From assembly GCF_008386695.1 (NCBI RefSeq), contig NZ_VUOC01000004.1, forward strand, positions 1-64,000: a stretch of 64,000 nucleotides of DNA, given 5' to 3'. The number at the start of each line of letters is the position of its first letter. The first letter of the stretch is position 1. Under the pieces are notes generated by a model. The model searched no databases and was not told where the DNA came from. It saw only the letters and a list, made by a program, of their open reading frames with translations. Positions 1-8,628 of this stretch are shown piece by piece. The translations under genes and the position numbers were made by a program. This DNA is from Chitinophaga agrisoli (GTDB taxonomy: Bacteria; Bacteroidota; Bacteroidia; Chitinophagales; Chitinophagaceae).

Positions 1-1290
1 TCCACCTGCAGCTGCAGTGGTAGGCGTTTTATAGCTTACCAGCGTTACATCATCGGTGTTGGAAGTACAGGTTGGGCTGCCATTGGAAACCGTCCAGCGT
101 AATACAACCGTGCTGCCGGGCGTTAAGTTCACCCGGGTGGTTGGGCTGGTGGGCGCAACGATGGTGGCTGTGCCGGATACGATGGTCCACACACCGGTAC
201 CTACAGCCGGTGCGGTGGCGGTCATGTCAAAGAAGGTCACATTACAATCGCTCTGATCGTCGCCTGCTACCGCAGCAGAAGGTAATTCATAATTTATTAG
301 CGTTACATCATCAGAAGACGGTGTACAAACAGTACCACCGTTGCTGATGGTCCAGCGCAATACCGCAGTATTGCCCGCCGCTACTGTTACAGTAGTATTG
401 CGGTCTGTCAGATCGGTAATGGTAGCTGAGCCGGATATAACACTCCAGCGTCCTGTACCGGCGCCAGCTGCAGGAGCATTGGCTGCCATGGTGAAGGTGC
501 TGATGTTACAATGTGATTGGTCTGCGCCTGCATCCGCCGTGGTAGGCAATTTATAGCTTGTCAGCTGTACGCCATCGGTAACGGGCGGACAGGTTGGGCT
601 GCCATTGGAAACCGCCCAGCGTAATACCGCTGTGTTGCCGGGGACAATATTCACCCTGGTGGTTGGGCTGTTGGGCGTAAGGATGGTAGCTGCACCAGAT
701 ACCACGGTCCACGTGCCAGTACCTACTGTAGGTGCAGTGGCGGCCATATCAAAGAAGGTCACATTACAACCGCTCTGATCAGCGCCTGCATCCGCAGGAG
801 AGGGCTTCTGATAATTTGTAATTGATACGTCATCTGTGGTGGAGGTACAGGTTGGGTTGCCATTGCTAACTGTCCAGCGTAATACCGCGGTGGTACCTGC
901 AGGCACTGTTACCGCAGAATTATAGAGGGCAGTGTTGGCGATCGTAGCCGTACCGGATACGATGGTCCAAACGCCGGTACCCACTGCAGGGTCCGTGGCG
1001 CCCAGGGTAAAGGACGCCAGTTCACAACCAAACAGGTCGTTGCCTGCTGCAGCCTGGCTGGGCTTGCGGAAGTTTGTGAGTGTTACCTGGTCTGCAGAAG
1101 TAGGACAAGGACCGTTTGAAATGGTCCAGGCCAGTACCGCCGTATCGCCATTTGGCACGGTGACGGTCGTATTACGCACGCTGGGGTTAGCAATAACAAT
1201 GCTCGCCAGCGGTGCAGAAGAGCTAACTACGGACCAGGTACCCTTGGCGGTTGCCGGGCTGGGTACGCTGCCAGCCATTGTGAAGGTTGG
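1..1290 (-). repeat. Tandem ~258-bp repeats encoding PKD-like units
   Basis: Five equivalent copies of the core strand lie near 93, 351, 615, 873 and 1125, so the period is 258, 264, 258 and 252 bp (84-88 codons). Copies at about 66-100 and 588-622 share long stretches of identical DNA, which suggests recent duplication or gene conversion. The array continues past base 1. Confidence 0.8.
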
Positions 1291-3804
1291 CACTTCACAA
1301 TGTACCTGATCAATGCCAGCATTTGCTGCACTAGGCTGGGCGAATACTGTTACTGTAGTAGAGGCGCAAGTAGTGTTGCCGCACGGGCCAGTACTTTCTG
1401 CTCTTACATAAAATGTAGTGGTGCTGGTAATTGTGCGGGTGATGGAGGGGCCGGTACCTACCTGGGTACCAGGAGCTCCGCAGCTGCCGGTATACCAAAC
1501 CCACTGTGCGCCGGTACCTAATGTACCGCCGATTACCTTTAAGGTAACAGTATCGCGTACGCAGACCTGGGAAACACGGGCCTCAATGCCAATAGGAGCC
1601 ACGGAAGGCGCAATCACTGTCACCGTGAACGGCTTGGTGGTTTCGCAGCTGTTCAGCGTTGTGTTCCTTAATACCAGGTTAAAATTATAAGTGCCGGGCG
1701 CTGTTCCTACCGGGTAGTTTACCGTAATAGGAGAGGTAGCCGGGAAAGTGGCATTATTTAAAGCTGTGAAACCAGGCATTGCGTTAGGGCCAACAGTCAC
1801 TACGTCATATTTATCAGGACTGTTAACAACACCGCTGAATGGCAAGATGAATTTGCCGGTTGTTCTACAGGACGGATCAATAGTGCCTAATGTAAGATTA
1901 GGTTTATCGATCACATTTACGATCACGCTGTCCATATCCACGCAGGCGCCGTTTGTAACGGTGACCTTATATTTATTAGGCCCAACGACTGTTGGCGTAT
2001 GCGTTAAGGTAACATCTGTTGAACCGGTAGGGTCCCATAGTATATCATAGAAGTTATCTGCATTGGATTGATCAATGCTGAGTGTTACCGATTGGCCTAT
2101 ACATATAGGATTGGTAGAGGTAAGGTTCAGATCTATCACCGGGGGATCGTCCACTAACACAAGCGCAGTTGCACTCCGGTAACAGACACGGCTCTCACCA
2201 TTGCCATAGGTTTTTTTACCGGTAACGGTATACATTGTCTGCGTTGTTGGCGAGACATGGAGTGAGTCTCCGGGATATGTTAATGTGGTATCAGTAGGAC
2301 CAGGCCCCCATCTCCAACCAAATTCATTGTATTCACCGTCCGGAAATAGAACAGCTTCCTGGCCCAAACAGATCTGGGTGCCATCAATTACGATCTTCGG
2401 GTTGGGGAGCAATCTTACTTTTACGGGTATAGAAGGTTGCGAACATGTGGTTGTGTTGCCCCTTTCATACACCTGTAACCGGAAGTATACAGAGTCAATA
2501 AGGCTGGGATCGCCCTGAAGTATGAGGGCATCCGGGTTAAAGTGCAGGATGGAACTATCCGCGCCAACAATACCATCTCCATCACCGGCAATTGTGGTCC
2601 AGCCGCCCGTAGCCTTTGTTGTATCGCGGGTGTATTGCCAGAAGTACTGTGCAGTATCAAAATACGTTTTAGGGTTGATCACGGAAGTCAGGTTGGTCTC
2701 CGCTCCGGCACACATAGTATATGTACCGCCCAGCTGGTCTGTCTGCCCATCAAAGAAAGAGTAGATCTGTGGTCCGCAATAGGCAAATTGAATATCATCA
2801 ATGGCGATATCGTTACCGCAACCGCCTGGATTATTATTTTTTATACGCACGATCACCGAATCTATCTTTGGCGGCGTTTTAAAACTACCGCCGTACAGCT
2901 GCCAGCCACGATTAGGCGGATTGGCCTGTAATGGCATAGACACATCGTTCGTATTGAACGATGCAAGCACCTGGCTTGGGTTCTTAGCATTTAATACTTC
3001 AAATGTCACGCCTGCATATATATAGCCACCCTGGCAAATATCTTCTATTACATCCTGGCTGTTGGCGTTCCTGAACCAGGCAGTAAAATTATAGGTGGCG
3101 CCAGGACATAAGGAGCCAACAGGTCTGCTATAAAACGATTTCTTATCTATTGAAGAGTTGGCCACAAGCATTGCGCCGTTTGTGTTACCCGTGTGATCGA
3201 GTGACTGGTCCCAATCCGGCTTCAACTGCATTTGATTGGATATTGCGTATTGGTTATCCTGTAGATCTGAGCCGTTCACGAGGTTTGGAATATATTGAAT
3301 CTGTCCTCTGCTTGGATCGAGCGCAATGCGGCTAGTGGTTTGACCGAAGTCCTCCTTGAAATTGGCCATCTCATCGTTTTCGCCTCTACAAACATCTATC
3401 ACGCAGCTTTCTACCACAATGTTCTTGTTAACATCTGACCTAACGGTACCAGTTGTAGAGTTCCGCCCACGGGCCCTTACATTGTAGGTGCCTGCTTTGA
3501 GGAACTCAATCACCAGTGAGCGGTTTTGAGGAGATGCAGTGGCGCAGTTATTACAACCTTGTGAAAGAGCGGTGCCGCCATATAATATATTATAGTCTAC
3601 TCCCGCCACGGCAGCTACACCACCCCGGGTAATATCCCATTGAGTATAATCGCCGTTGGGATTACCAACACTGACGGTAGCCCATCTTTTATTAGTGGCA
3701 TCGGGTGAAAGACATACCCTGGCAGGTGCGTTAAGAACCTGCGCCTGGGCAGTTCCCAGGGCGAATGCTAAACAGAGGTATAGGAAAGCTAATATCTTTT
3801 TCAT
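1..3804 (-). CDS. Giant secreted PKD/Ig-like repeat protein (C-terminus beyond window)
   Basis: This gene reads without a stop from an ATG at 3804 to base 1 (1268 codons), so the C-terminal part is missing. A signal peptide (MKKILAFLYLCLAFALGTAQA) is followed by an Ig-like region, a jelly-roll-like segment near residues 205-345 with paired cysteines, then Ig/PKD-like domains. From about residue 810 it carries tandem units of 84-88 residues with a shared W-x-V-S-N-G strand, a T-D-D-V element and an A-G-A-D-Q linker. Such proteins in Bacteroidota usually end in a gliding-motility/type IX secretion domain and are surface adhesins; that end is not visible here, so the role is inferred. It is transcribed away from rpmI. 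Confidence 0.85.
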   Translation of the reverse strand, partial: MKKILAFLYLCLAFALGTAQAQVLNAPARVCLSPDATNKRWATVSVGNPNGDYTQWDITRGGVAAVAGVDYNILYGGTALSQGCNNCATASPQNRSLVIEFLKAGTYNVRARGRNSTTGTVRSDVNKNIVVESCVIDVCRGENDEMANFKEDFGQTTSRIALDPSRGQIQYIPNLVNGSDLQDNQYAISNQMQLKPDWDQSLDHTGNTNGAMLVANSSIDKKSFYSRPVGSLCPGATYNFTAWFRNANSQDVIEDICQGGYIYAGVTFEVLNAKNPSQVLASFNTNDVSMPLQANPPNRGWQLYGGSFKTPPKIDSVIVRIKNNNPGGCGNDIAIDDIQFAYCGPQIYSFFDGQTDQLGGTYTMCAGAETNLTSVINPKTYFDTAQYFWQYTRDTTKATGGWTTIAGDGDGIVGADSSILHFNPDALILQGDPSLIDSVYFRLQVYERGNTTTCSQPSIPVKVRLLPNPKIVIDGTQICLGQEAVLFPDGEYNEFGWRWGPGPTDTTLTYPGDSLHVSPTTQTMYTVTGKKTYGNGESRVCYRSATALVLVDDPPVIDLNLTSTNPICIGQSVTLSIDQSNADNFYDILWDPTGSTDVTLTHTPTVVGPNKYKVTVTNGACVDMDSVIVNVIDKPNLTLGTIDPSCRTTGKFILPFSGVVNSPDKYDVVTVGPNAMPGFTALNNATFPATSPITVNYPVGTAPGTYNFNLVLRNTTLNSCETTKPFTVTVIAPSVAPIGIEARVSQVCVRDTVTLKVIGGTLGTGAQWVWYTGSCGAPGTQVGTGPSITRTITSTTTFYVRAESTGPCGNTTCASTTVTVFAQPSAANAGIDQVHCEVPTFTMAGSVPSPATAKGTWSVVSSSAPLASIVIANPSVRNTTVTVPNGDTAVLAWTISNGPCPTSADQVTLTNFRKPSQAAAGNDLFGCELASFTLGATDPAVGTGVWTIVSGTATIANTALYNSAVTVPAGTTAVLRWTVSNGNPTCTSTTDDVSITNYQKPSPADAGADQSGCNVTFFDMAATAPTVGTGTWTVVSGAATILTPNSPTTRVNIVPGNTAVLRWAVSNGSPTCPPVTDGVQLTSYKLPTTADAGADQSHCNISTFTMAANAPAAGAGTGRWSVISGSATITDLTDRNTTVTVAAGNTAVLRWTISNGGTVCTPSSDDVTLINYELPSAAVAGDDQSDCNVTFFDMTATAPAVGTGVWTIVSGTATIVAPTSPTTRVNLTPGSTVVLRWTVSNGSPTCTSNTDDVTLVSYKTPTTAAAGG

Positions 3805-4270
3805 GTTTTCTGTAATCATTGAGTGAAAGAAGTGTGATTCCGGGAGAGGGTTACTCATAGCGGAATGACGTTGATTTACAGTGATTTAAAACAAGAAAAA
3901 GAGCAAACCTTTCTAACAGGCCGGCATTTTGAGATGAGTAAACTGGTTTCATAGGCATCGCTTATTCATTCGGTTAATAATATATGATATGGGTAAAATA
4001 TGAGACTTATTTGAAATTAAAATTATGAATAATATAGTAAATAAAAAATGTGTGTATGCCAAAAAGGCATCTATGGCAGGAGAGGGGTAAGCAAAAAGAC
4101 AGAAGGCGGATTTGATACTCAATTGTTTACCGGGGGCTAAAAAAGTATAAATTTGTGTTAAAAAGTTATCCACAGGGTTTCGTGGAAACTGGATGGTGAA
4201 TAAATAATTGAAAATGACTGCTTGTAGTATGAAATATTTCCCTACCTTTGCAGACCAAATTTGACGTAAG
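3805..4270. other. 466-bp divergent intergenic region between adhesin gene and rpmI
   Basis: This AT-rich stretch has no convincing gene. It holds the leader of the minus-strand adhesin gene and two plus-strand promoter candidates for rpmI: TAAATTTG at 4148-4155, with a possible TTG at 4123, and the better one at 4222-4250. A lone TTATCCACA at 4166-4174 matches a DnaA box but has no companions. No infC is present upstream of rpmI. Confidence 0.6.
4222..4250 (+). promoter_or_regulatory. Bacteroidota-type promoter of rpmI-rplT
   Basis: TTG at 4222-4224 and TACCTTTG at 4243-4250 are separated by 18 bp, matching the primary-sigma consensus of Bacteroidota (TTG, about 19 bp, TAnnTTTG). Transcription would start near 4257, leaving a leader of about 15 bases before the rpmI ATG at 4271. 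Confidence 0.75.
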
Positions 4271-4468
4271 ATGCCCAAAGTAAAGACTCATTCCCGTGCT
4301 AAGAAAACGTTCAAGGTGACCGGGAGCGGACAGATCAAAAGGTATAAAGCTTTTAAAAGTCACTTGCTGACCAAGAAAGCTACCAAAAGAAAACGCAGCC
4401 TGAGAGGCAGCACGCTGGTTGCTGACGCTAACCTGAACCTGGTAAAGCGGCTGCTTTGTCTCCGTTAA
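4271..4468 (+). CDS. rpmI: 50S ribosomal protein L35
   Basis: This 65-residue, highly basic protein has the L35 signature: [19 protein letters not shown] at the N-terminus and an internal [14 protein letters not shown] stretch. L35 is a small structural protein of the large ribosomal subunit. It precedes rplT by 39 bp, the usual order. The normal upstream neighbour infC is absent; a divergent adhesin gene takes its place, and rpmI has its own promoter. Confidence 0.97.
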   Translation: MPKVKTHSRAKKTFKVTGSGQIKRYKAFKSHLLTKKATKRKRSLRGSTLVADANLNLVKRLLCLR

Positions 4469-4507
4469 TTATAATCTAATTTATTAATCTGATCAAAAAA
4501 GCAGTAT

Positions 4508-4852
4508 ATGCCTCGTTCAGTAAATGCAGTTGCTTCCAGGGCCCGCAGGAAGAAAATATTAAAACAGGCCAAAGGCTTTTACGGTAAAAGAAAGAATGTT
4601 TACACCGTAGCCAAAAACGTATTGGAGAAAGGGCTTACCTATAGCTATGTAGGCCGTAAGCTGAAGAAAAGAAATTACCGTCAGCTGTGGATCGCACGTA
4701 TCAACGCTGCTGCCCGCGCTGAAGGTATAACCTACTCTGAGTTTATGCACAAGCTGTCTGAAAAGAATGTAGGTCTGAACAGGAAAGTGCTGGCTGATCT
4801 GGCCATGAATGAGCCTGAGACTTTCAAGAGCTTAGTTGCAACTGTAAAGTAA
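4508..4852 (+). CDS. rplT: 50S ribosomal protein L20
   Basis: At 114 residues this has the full length of L20. It begins [19 protein letters not shown] and contains the conserved [16 protein letters not shown] core and the C-terminal NRKVLADLA motif. L20 binds 23S rRNA early in 50S assembly and in other bacteria represses its own operon through the mRNA leader. It is cotranscribed with rpmI. No strong terminator is visible after it, only an imperfect hairpin near 4868-4905. Confidence 0.97.
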   Translation: MPRSVNAVASRARRKKILKQAKGFYGKRKNVYTVAKNVLEKGLTYSYVGRKLKKRNYRQLWIARINAAARAEGITYSEFMHKLSEKNVGLNRKVLADLAMNEPETFKSLVATVK

Positions 4853-4909
4853 TTACGGGTGGATAGTCAGCGGTGAAGGGGTTTACTTTTCACTGATCAC
4901 TTTCATCTT

Positions 4910-5719
4910 TCAGATAATTTCAAATACGCGATAGCCGGTGTCCCATAAGATGCCGGCTATATTATTTTTGGGAAATATCCCTACCATGGCAGATCCGCTG
5001 CCGCTCATGGTTGCATATAACGCGCCTGCGTTGTACATTTTTTCCTTTATCTGCTTTAATATGGGATGCGCCTGGAATACCGGCGCCTCAAAATCGTTGT
5101 GGATGAGGTCTTTCCAGGCCTCGAGGGGGTGTTGTATGCTGTCCCGGAGGGATAAAGCAGGTACCCTGGGGGTGATCTGGCCAAAAGCCCAGCCGGTATT
5201 TACGTGGATACCGGGGTGCACCAGCAGTATGGAATAAGCCGCCAGGTTCAGTTCCAGCGGTTCTAATATTTCTCCTCTGCCTGTAGCGTAAGCAGTACGG
5301 TTCTGGATAAAGAAAGCACAGTCGCTGCCCAGTTGTGCCGCGTAGGCGATCAACTGCGCTGTGCTAAGCTCCAGCCGGAACTTGTTATTCAGCAGCTGCA
5401 GCATAAAGGCCGCATCTGCGGAACCGCCGCCCAGTCCGGCGCCTATAGGAATATGTTTATGCAGGTGGATGTTTACGGGAGGCAGTTCAGGGAAGTCCGC
5501 CTTCAGCAAATGCCATGCTTTCAGGCACAGGTTATCCGCGGCATTGCCTGGCACGGGTATGCCGGTGCTGTTGAACTGCAGTTGTCCGGGTGACAGGACT
5601 TCCAGCGCATCTGTTACCGGCAGGGGATAAAAGACCGTTTCCAGGTCATGGAACCCATCTGCCCGCCGCTGCAGGATATTCAGCCCTAGGTTTATCTTAC
5701 AGTTTGGAAAAACGATCAT
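4910..5719 (-). CDS. ispE: 4-diphosphocytidyl-2-C-methyl-D-erythritol kinase
   Basis: IspE is the GHMP-family kinase of the non-mevalonate isoprenoid pathway; it phosphorylates CDP-methylerythritol at the 2-position with ATP. The 269-residue protein has the N-terminal substrate lysine in PNCKINLGL, the GHMP phosphate loop PIGAGLGGGSADAA at residues 91-104, the catalytic aspartate in QLGSDCAFF and the C-terminal glycine motif MSGSGSA. It lies 24 bp downstream of the bifunctional-nuclease gene on the same strand, so the two are probably cotranscribed. Confidence 0.96.
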   Translation of the reverse strand: MIVFPNCKINLGLNILQRRADGFHDLETVFYPLPVTDALEVLSPGQLQFNSTGIPVPGNAADNLCLKAWHLLKADFPELPPVNIHLHKHIPIGAGLGGGSADAAFMLQLLNNKFRLELSTAQLIAYAAQLGSDCAFFIQNRTAYATGRGEILEPLELNLAAYSILLVHPGIHVNTGWAFGQITPRVPALSLRDSIQHPLEAWKDLIHNDFEAPVFQAHPILKQIKEKMYNAGALYATMSGSGSAMVGIFPKNNIAGILWDTGYRVFEII

Positions 5720-5743
5720 GGGAATTGTCCGTGGTAAGCGGTA

Positions 5744-6343
5744 TTATTTGCTTTTACGGCTGTTGATCTCATCACGGATGGCGATGGCCCTTATATAGTC
5801 TTCCTGCTCCAGCACTTCCTGTAACAGGGTGCTTAATTCTTCCACGCTCATGGCTTTGAGGTCGTCTTCCACCCCTTTTTCGTGCTCAGAGATGGTTGGT
5901 GTGGTAGGTTTGGTGCCCTTTTTGCCAGTGGGGTCATCCAGCAATATACCTGCGCTGTTTAAAATATTCTCATAGGTGTAGATGGGGCAGCCAAAGCGGA
6001 CTGCGAGCGCCAGGGCATCAGAGGTGCGGGAATCGATCTCTATGGTCTCGTCATTATTATGGCAGATGAGCTTGGAATAGAAGATCCCTTCCTGCAGGTT
6101 ACTGATAACGACTTCAGAAAGCTCTATATTGAACGCATTCATGAAATTCTTCATCAGATCGTGCGTCAGGGGGCGGCTGGGTTGCATTTTTTCGAGTGCT
6201 ACGGCAATAGCTTGCGCTTCAAAGCCACCTATTACAATGGGTAGACGGCGTAGTCCGTTCACTTCTCCCAATACCACGGCGTACGAATGTGTTTGCGTAA
6301 TACTGTGCGATAATGCAACTATTTCCAGTTCTATTTTTCTCAT
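5744..6343 (-). CDS. Bifunctional nuclease (BFN/DUF151) with C-terminal UVR motif
   Basis: The first 140 or so residues of this 199-residue protein match the BFN (DUF151) domain, including LPIVIGGFEAQAIAVALE and SRTSDALALAVRFGCPIY. Residues about 165-197 form a UvrB/UvrC-type helical hairpin (LLQEVLEQEDYIRAIAIRDEI). This domain pair is typical of Bacteroidota. Plant and bacterial BFN proteins have been reported with DNase and RNase activity, but the cellular role is unclear. It sits just upstream of ispE. Confidence 0.9.
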   Translation of the reverse strand: MRKIELEIVALSHSITQTHSYAVVLGEVNGLRRLPIVIGGFEAQAIAVALEKMQPSRPLTHDLMKNFMNAFNIELSEVVISNLQEGIFYSKLICHNNDETIEIDSRTSDALALAVRFGCPIYTYENILNSAGILLDDPTGKKGTKPTTPTISEHEKGVEDDLKAMSVEELSTLLQEVLEQEDYIRAIAIRDEINSRKSK

Positions 6344-6414
6344 ATCTGTTATCTGTCTCGCGTTGTCGGCTGATAATTTTGTAAGACCGTGAAGTTAGAA
6401 AAATATTCCCTATC

Positions 6415-6454
6415 TAAAAAACTAGTTGGCAGTTAGCAAGACGCTAACTGCCAA
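6415..6454 (-). terminator. Intrinsic terminator of the etfBA operon
   Basis: A perfect 12-bp stem (6426-6437 with 6443-6454, loop of five) is followed on the minus strand by a T-tract (A-run 6415-6420 on the plus strand). It lies directly after the etfA stop. Confidence 0.85.
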
Positions 6455-6460
6455 TGTTTA

Positions 6461-7429
6461 TTACTGTTTTAGCTTTTTTACGGCCTCGGTCAGCTTTGGC
6501 ACCACCTCAAAGGCGTCGCCCACAATGCCATAGTCCGCCGCCTTGAAGAAGGGGGCCTCCGGATCTTTATTGATCACCACTATGACCTTGCTGCCGTTTA
6601 CGCCGGCCAGGTGCTGTATGGCGCCGGATATACCGATAGCGATATACAGGTTGGGGCGTACCGTTAAGCCGGTCTGGCCTACGTGCTCGTGATGCGGCCG
6701 CCAGCCGGAATCTGCCACTGGTCTGGAGCAGGCTGTAGCTGCGCCCAGGGCTTTTGCCAGGTCTTCCACCAGTCCCCAGTTCTCAGGGCCTTTAAGCCCG
6801 CGCCCGCCGCTGACGATGGTCTCCGCTTCTGTAAGGGGCACTTCGCCGCTTACTGTTTGCACGCTGGTGACCTTTACCCGGAAATCGGCGTCATTTACAG
6901 CAGCCTGGAAGGGCATTACCGTAGCAGTAGCGTCTGTTTTTTCCGGTGTAAATGTGTTGGGCATTACGGAGATCACTTTCTTATCTGATGTGATATTGAT
7001 ATTGGCAAATGCCTTGCCGGAGAATACGGTCTTTTTTACCACAAAACCATTGGCGGTATCCGGCAATGCTATGGCGCCGGTCACCAGGCCTGCCTGCAGG
7101 CGGGCGGCTACCCTGGGGGCAATGGCCCTGCCATCGAAGTTGTGGGAGAATATAATGATCTTAGCGTCTTCCTGGTTGGCGGCGGCTACTATTACCTTGG
7201 CCGCTACGCCGCTATCGATATCGTTTAAACGGGCATCTGCGGCGTGCAGCACTTTCTGGGCGCCATAATTGCCCAGGGCCGCCAGCTCAGCGTTATCTAC
7301 TTCACCTAATACGATAGCCGTGGCGGTACCGCCAGATTGCCGGGCAAGTTTGGCCCCATATTGTACCGCTTCGAAAGCTGCTTTTTTTATTTTACCCTGG
7401 GATTGATCTGCGAATATTAAAACAGACAT
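6461..7429 (-). CDS. etfA: Electron transfer flavoprotein alpha subunit
   Basis: EtfA with EtfB forms an FAD-containing heterodimer that takes electrons from acyl-CoA and other dehydrogenases and passes them to the quinone pool. The 322-residue protein has the diagnostic C-terminal FAD-binding segment (about residues 225-285): SRPVADSGW, HEHVGQTG and IAIGISGAIQHLAG. It is second in the etfB-etfA pair, 62 bp after etfB, and ends at a strong terminator. Length is normal for the family. Confidence 0.97.
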   Translation of the reverse strand: MSVLIFADQSQGKIKKAAFEAVQYGAKLARQSGGTATAIVLGEVDNAELAALGNYGAQKVLHAADARLNDIDSGVAAKVIVAAANQEDAKIIIFSHNFDGRAIAPRVAARLQAGLVTGAIALPDTANGFVVKKTVFSGKAFANINITSDKKVISVMPNTFTPEKTDATATVMPFQAAVNDADFRVKVTSVQTVSGEVPLTEAETIVSGGRGLKGPENWGLVEDLAKALGAATACSRPVADSGWRPHHEHVGQTGLTVRPNLYIAIGISGAIQHLAGVNGSKVIVVINKDPEAPFFKAADYGIVGDAFEVVPKLTEAVKKLKQ

Positions 7430-7491
7430 TGATTGTAGGATTTATAATTGTAGAGATGAGCGTTTCATGCATTCCGGGAGCAAGGGACGTA

Positions 7492-8232
7492 TTAGAGCGC
7501 CTTGGCTTCTTCGTGCAATAATTTTACCAGTTCTTCCACGTTATCGGGGCTGATCAGCTTAACGCCTGCTTTGGCAGGGGGCATCTCAAAGCTAACGATG
7601 CTGGTAAGGGTGGGTGTTTCAACAGGCTCAACTACCGTGAGCGGCTTGCTTTTAGCAGCCATGATGCCCCTCATATTGGGGATACGGGCTTCCGCCATTC
7701 CTTTCTGACAGGATACTACGACAGGCAGGTTGACCTGTACGATCTCTTCGCCGCCTTCTATTTCGCGGTTGAGGGTGGCCGTGGCGCCATTCAGCTCCAG
7801 TTTGGCAGCGATGGAAATAAAAGGCAGATCCAGCAGTTCTGCTATCATACCGCCAATGGAAGAGCCGTTATAGTTGATTGTTTCTTTACCGGTAAGGATA
7901 AGGTCATAACCTTGTTGTTTTGCATGGGCAGCTATCTGCGAGGCTATATAATAACTGTCCTGGCTATCCGCATTTATACGGAAGGACTCATCGCCTCCCA
8001 GCGCCAGGGCTTTACGGATCACCGGCTCTGTATCTGCTCCGCCAACGGTTAACAGGTGCACGGTAGCTCCCTGGGTTTCTTTGAGCTCCAGAGCGCGTAC
8101 CAGCGCATACCATTCATCATAGGGGTTGATGATGAATTGCACACCGGTCTCACTGAATTTCGTGTTGTTGTCTGTGAAAGCTATTTTTGCAGTAGTGTCC
8201 GGAGTTTTACTGATACATACTAAAATCTTCAT
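7492..8232 (-). CDS. etfB: Electron transfer flavoprotein beta subunit
   Basis: This 246-residue protein has the beta-subunit N-terminus MKILVCISKTPDTTAKI, the NPYDEWYALVRALELKE segment, the AMP-binding region LILTGKETINYNGSSIGGMIAE and the RGIMAAKSKPL motif near the C-terminus. It provides the AMP-binding half of the ETF heterodimer. It is first in the operon, divergent from the TPR gene, with a TAnnTTTG box 38 bp upstream of its start. Confidence 0.97.
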   Translation of the reverse strand: MKILVCISKTPDTTAKIAFTDNNTKFSETGVQFIINPYDEWYALVRALELKETQGATVHLLTVGGADTEPVIRKALALGGDESFRINADSQDSYYIASQIAAHAKQQGYDLILTGKETINYNGSSIGGMIAELLDLPFISIAAKLELNGATATLNREIEGGEEIVQVNLPVVVSCQKGMAEARIPNMRGIMAAKSKPLTVVEPVETPTLTSIVSFEMPPAKAGVKLISPDNVEELVKLLHEEAKAL

Positions 8233-8269
8233 AACCTAAAACTGTTTGGTTTGGAAAAAGCGGTATCAG

Positions 8270-8277
8270 CAAATATA
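8270..8277 (-). promoter_or_regulatory. Probable -7 box (TATATTTG) for etfBA
   Basis: Read on the minus strand the bases are TATATTTG, a perfect TAnnTTTG element, 38 bp from the etfB ATG. No well-spaced TTG lies upstream, so the -33 element is weak. Confidence 0.5.
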
Positions 8278-8308
8278 ACGGATTATTGGATAACTAATAA
8301 AACCATCA

Positions 8309-8620
8309 ATGGACAGGATAGCTAAACTGAAAACCTTCCTGGAAAGCAGCCCTGACGACAGTTTCCTGAAGCATGCACTGGCGCTGGAGTATATAAAACT
8401 GGATGATGATGCAACGGCCCGCCGCCTGTTTGAGGAGGTATTGGAAAAGGAGCCCGGTTATGTGGGGTCTTATTACCATCTGGGCAAGCTGCTGGAAAGG
8501 GCAGGGGAGCAGACCCTGGCCGCGGGAATCTATGAAAAGGGAATGGAAGCAGCCCGGGAAGCCAGGGAGAAACATGCCTATAATGAGCTGCAGGCGGCCT
8601 ATGAGGACCTGATGTATTAA
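8309..8620 (+). CDS. Small tetratricopeptide-repeat protein
   Basis: The 103 residues form about two TPR helical hairpins: DSFLKHALALEYIKLDDDATARRLFEEVLEKEPGY-type units followed by YYHLGKLLERAGEQTLAAGIYEKGME. There is no signal peptide, so it should be cytoplasmic. TPR units mediate protein-protein contacts; the partner is unknown. It starts 76 bp from etfB in the opposite direction and lies 8 bp before tilS, so it is probably cotranscribed with tilS. Confidence 0.85.
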   Translation: MDRIAKLKTFLESSPDDSFLKHALALEYIKLDDDATARRLFEEVLEKEPGYVGSYYHLGKLLERAGEQTLAAGIYEKGMEAAREAREKHAYNELQAAYEDLMY

Positions 8621-8628
8621 CTAGCAGC

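Noticed and set aside
1-3335. Several plus-strand frames of 60-130 codons
   Set aside because: All are antisense to the single long minus-strand adhesin reading frame, which has a signal peptide and repeat domains.
4166-4174. Perfect DnaA box TTATCCACA
   Set aside because: Only one box, no cluster, no dnaA or AT-rich unwinding element and no ori-type neighbours; most likely chance.
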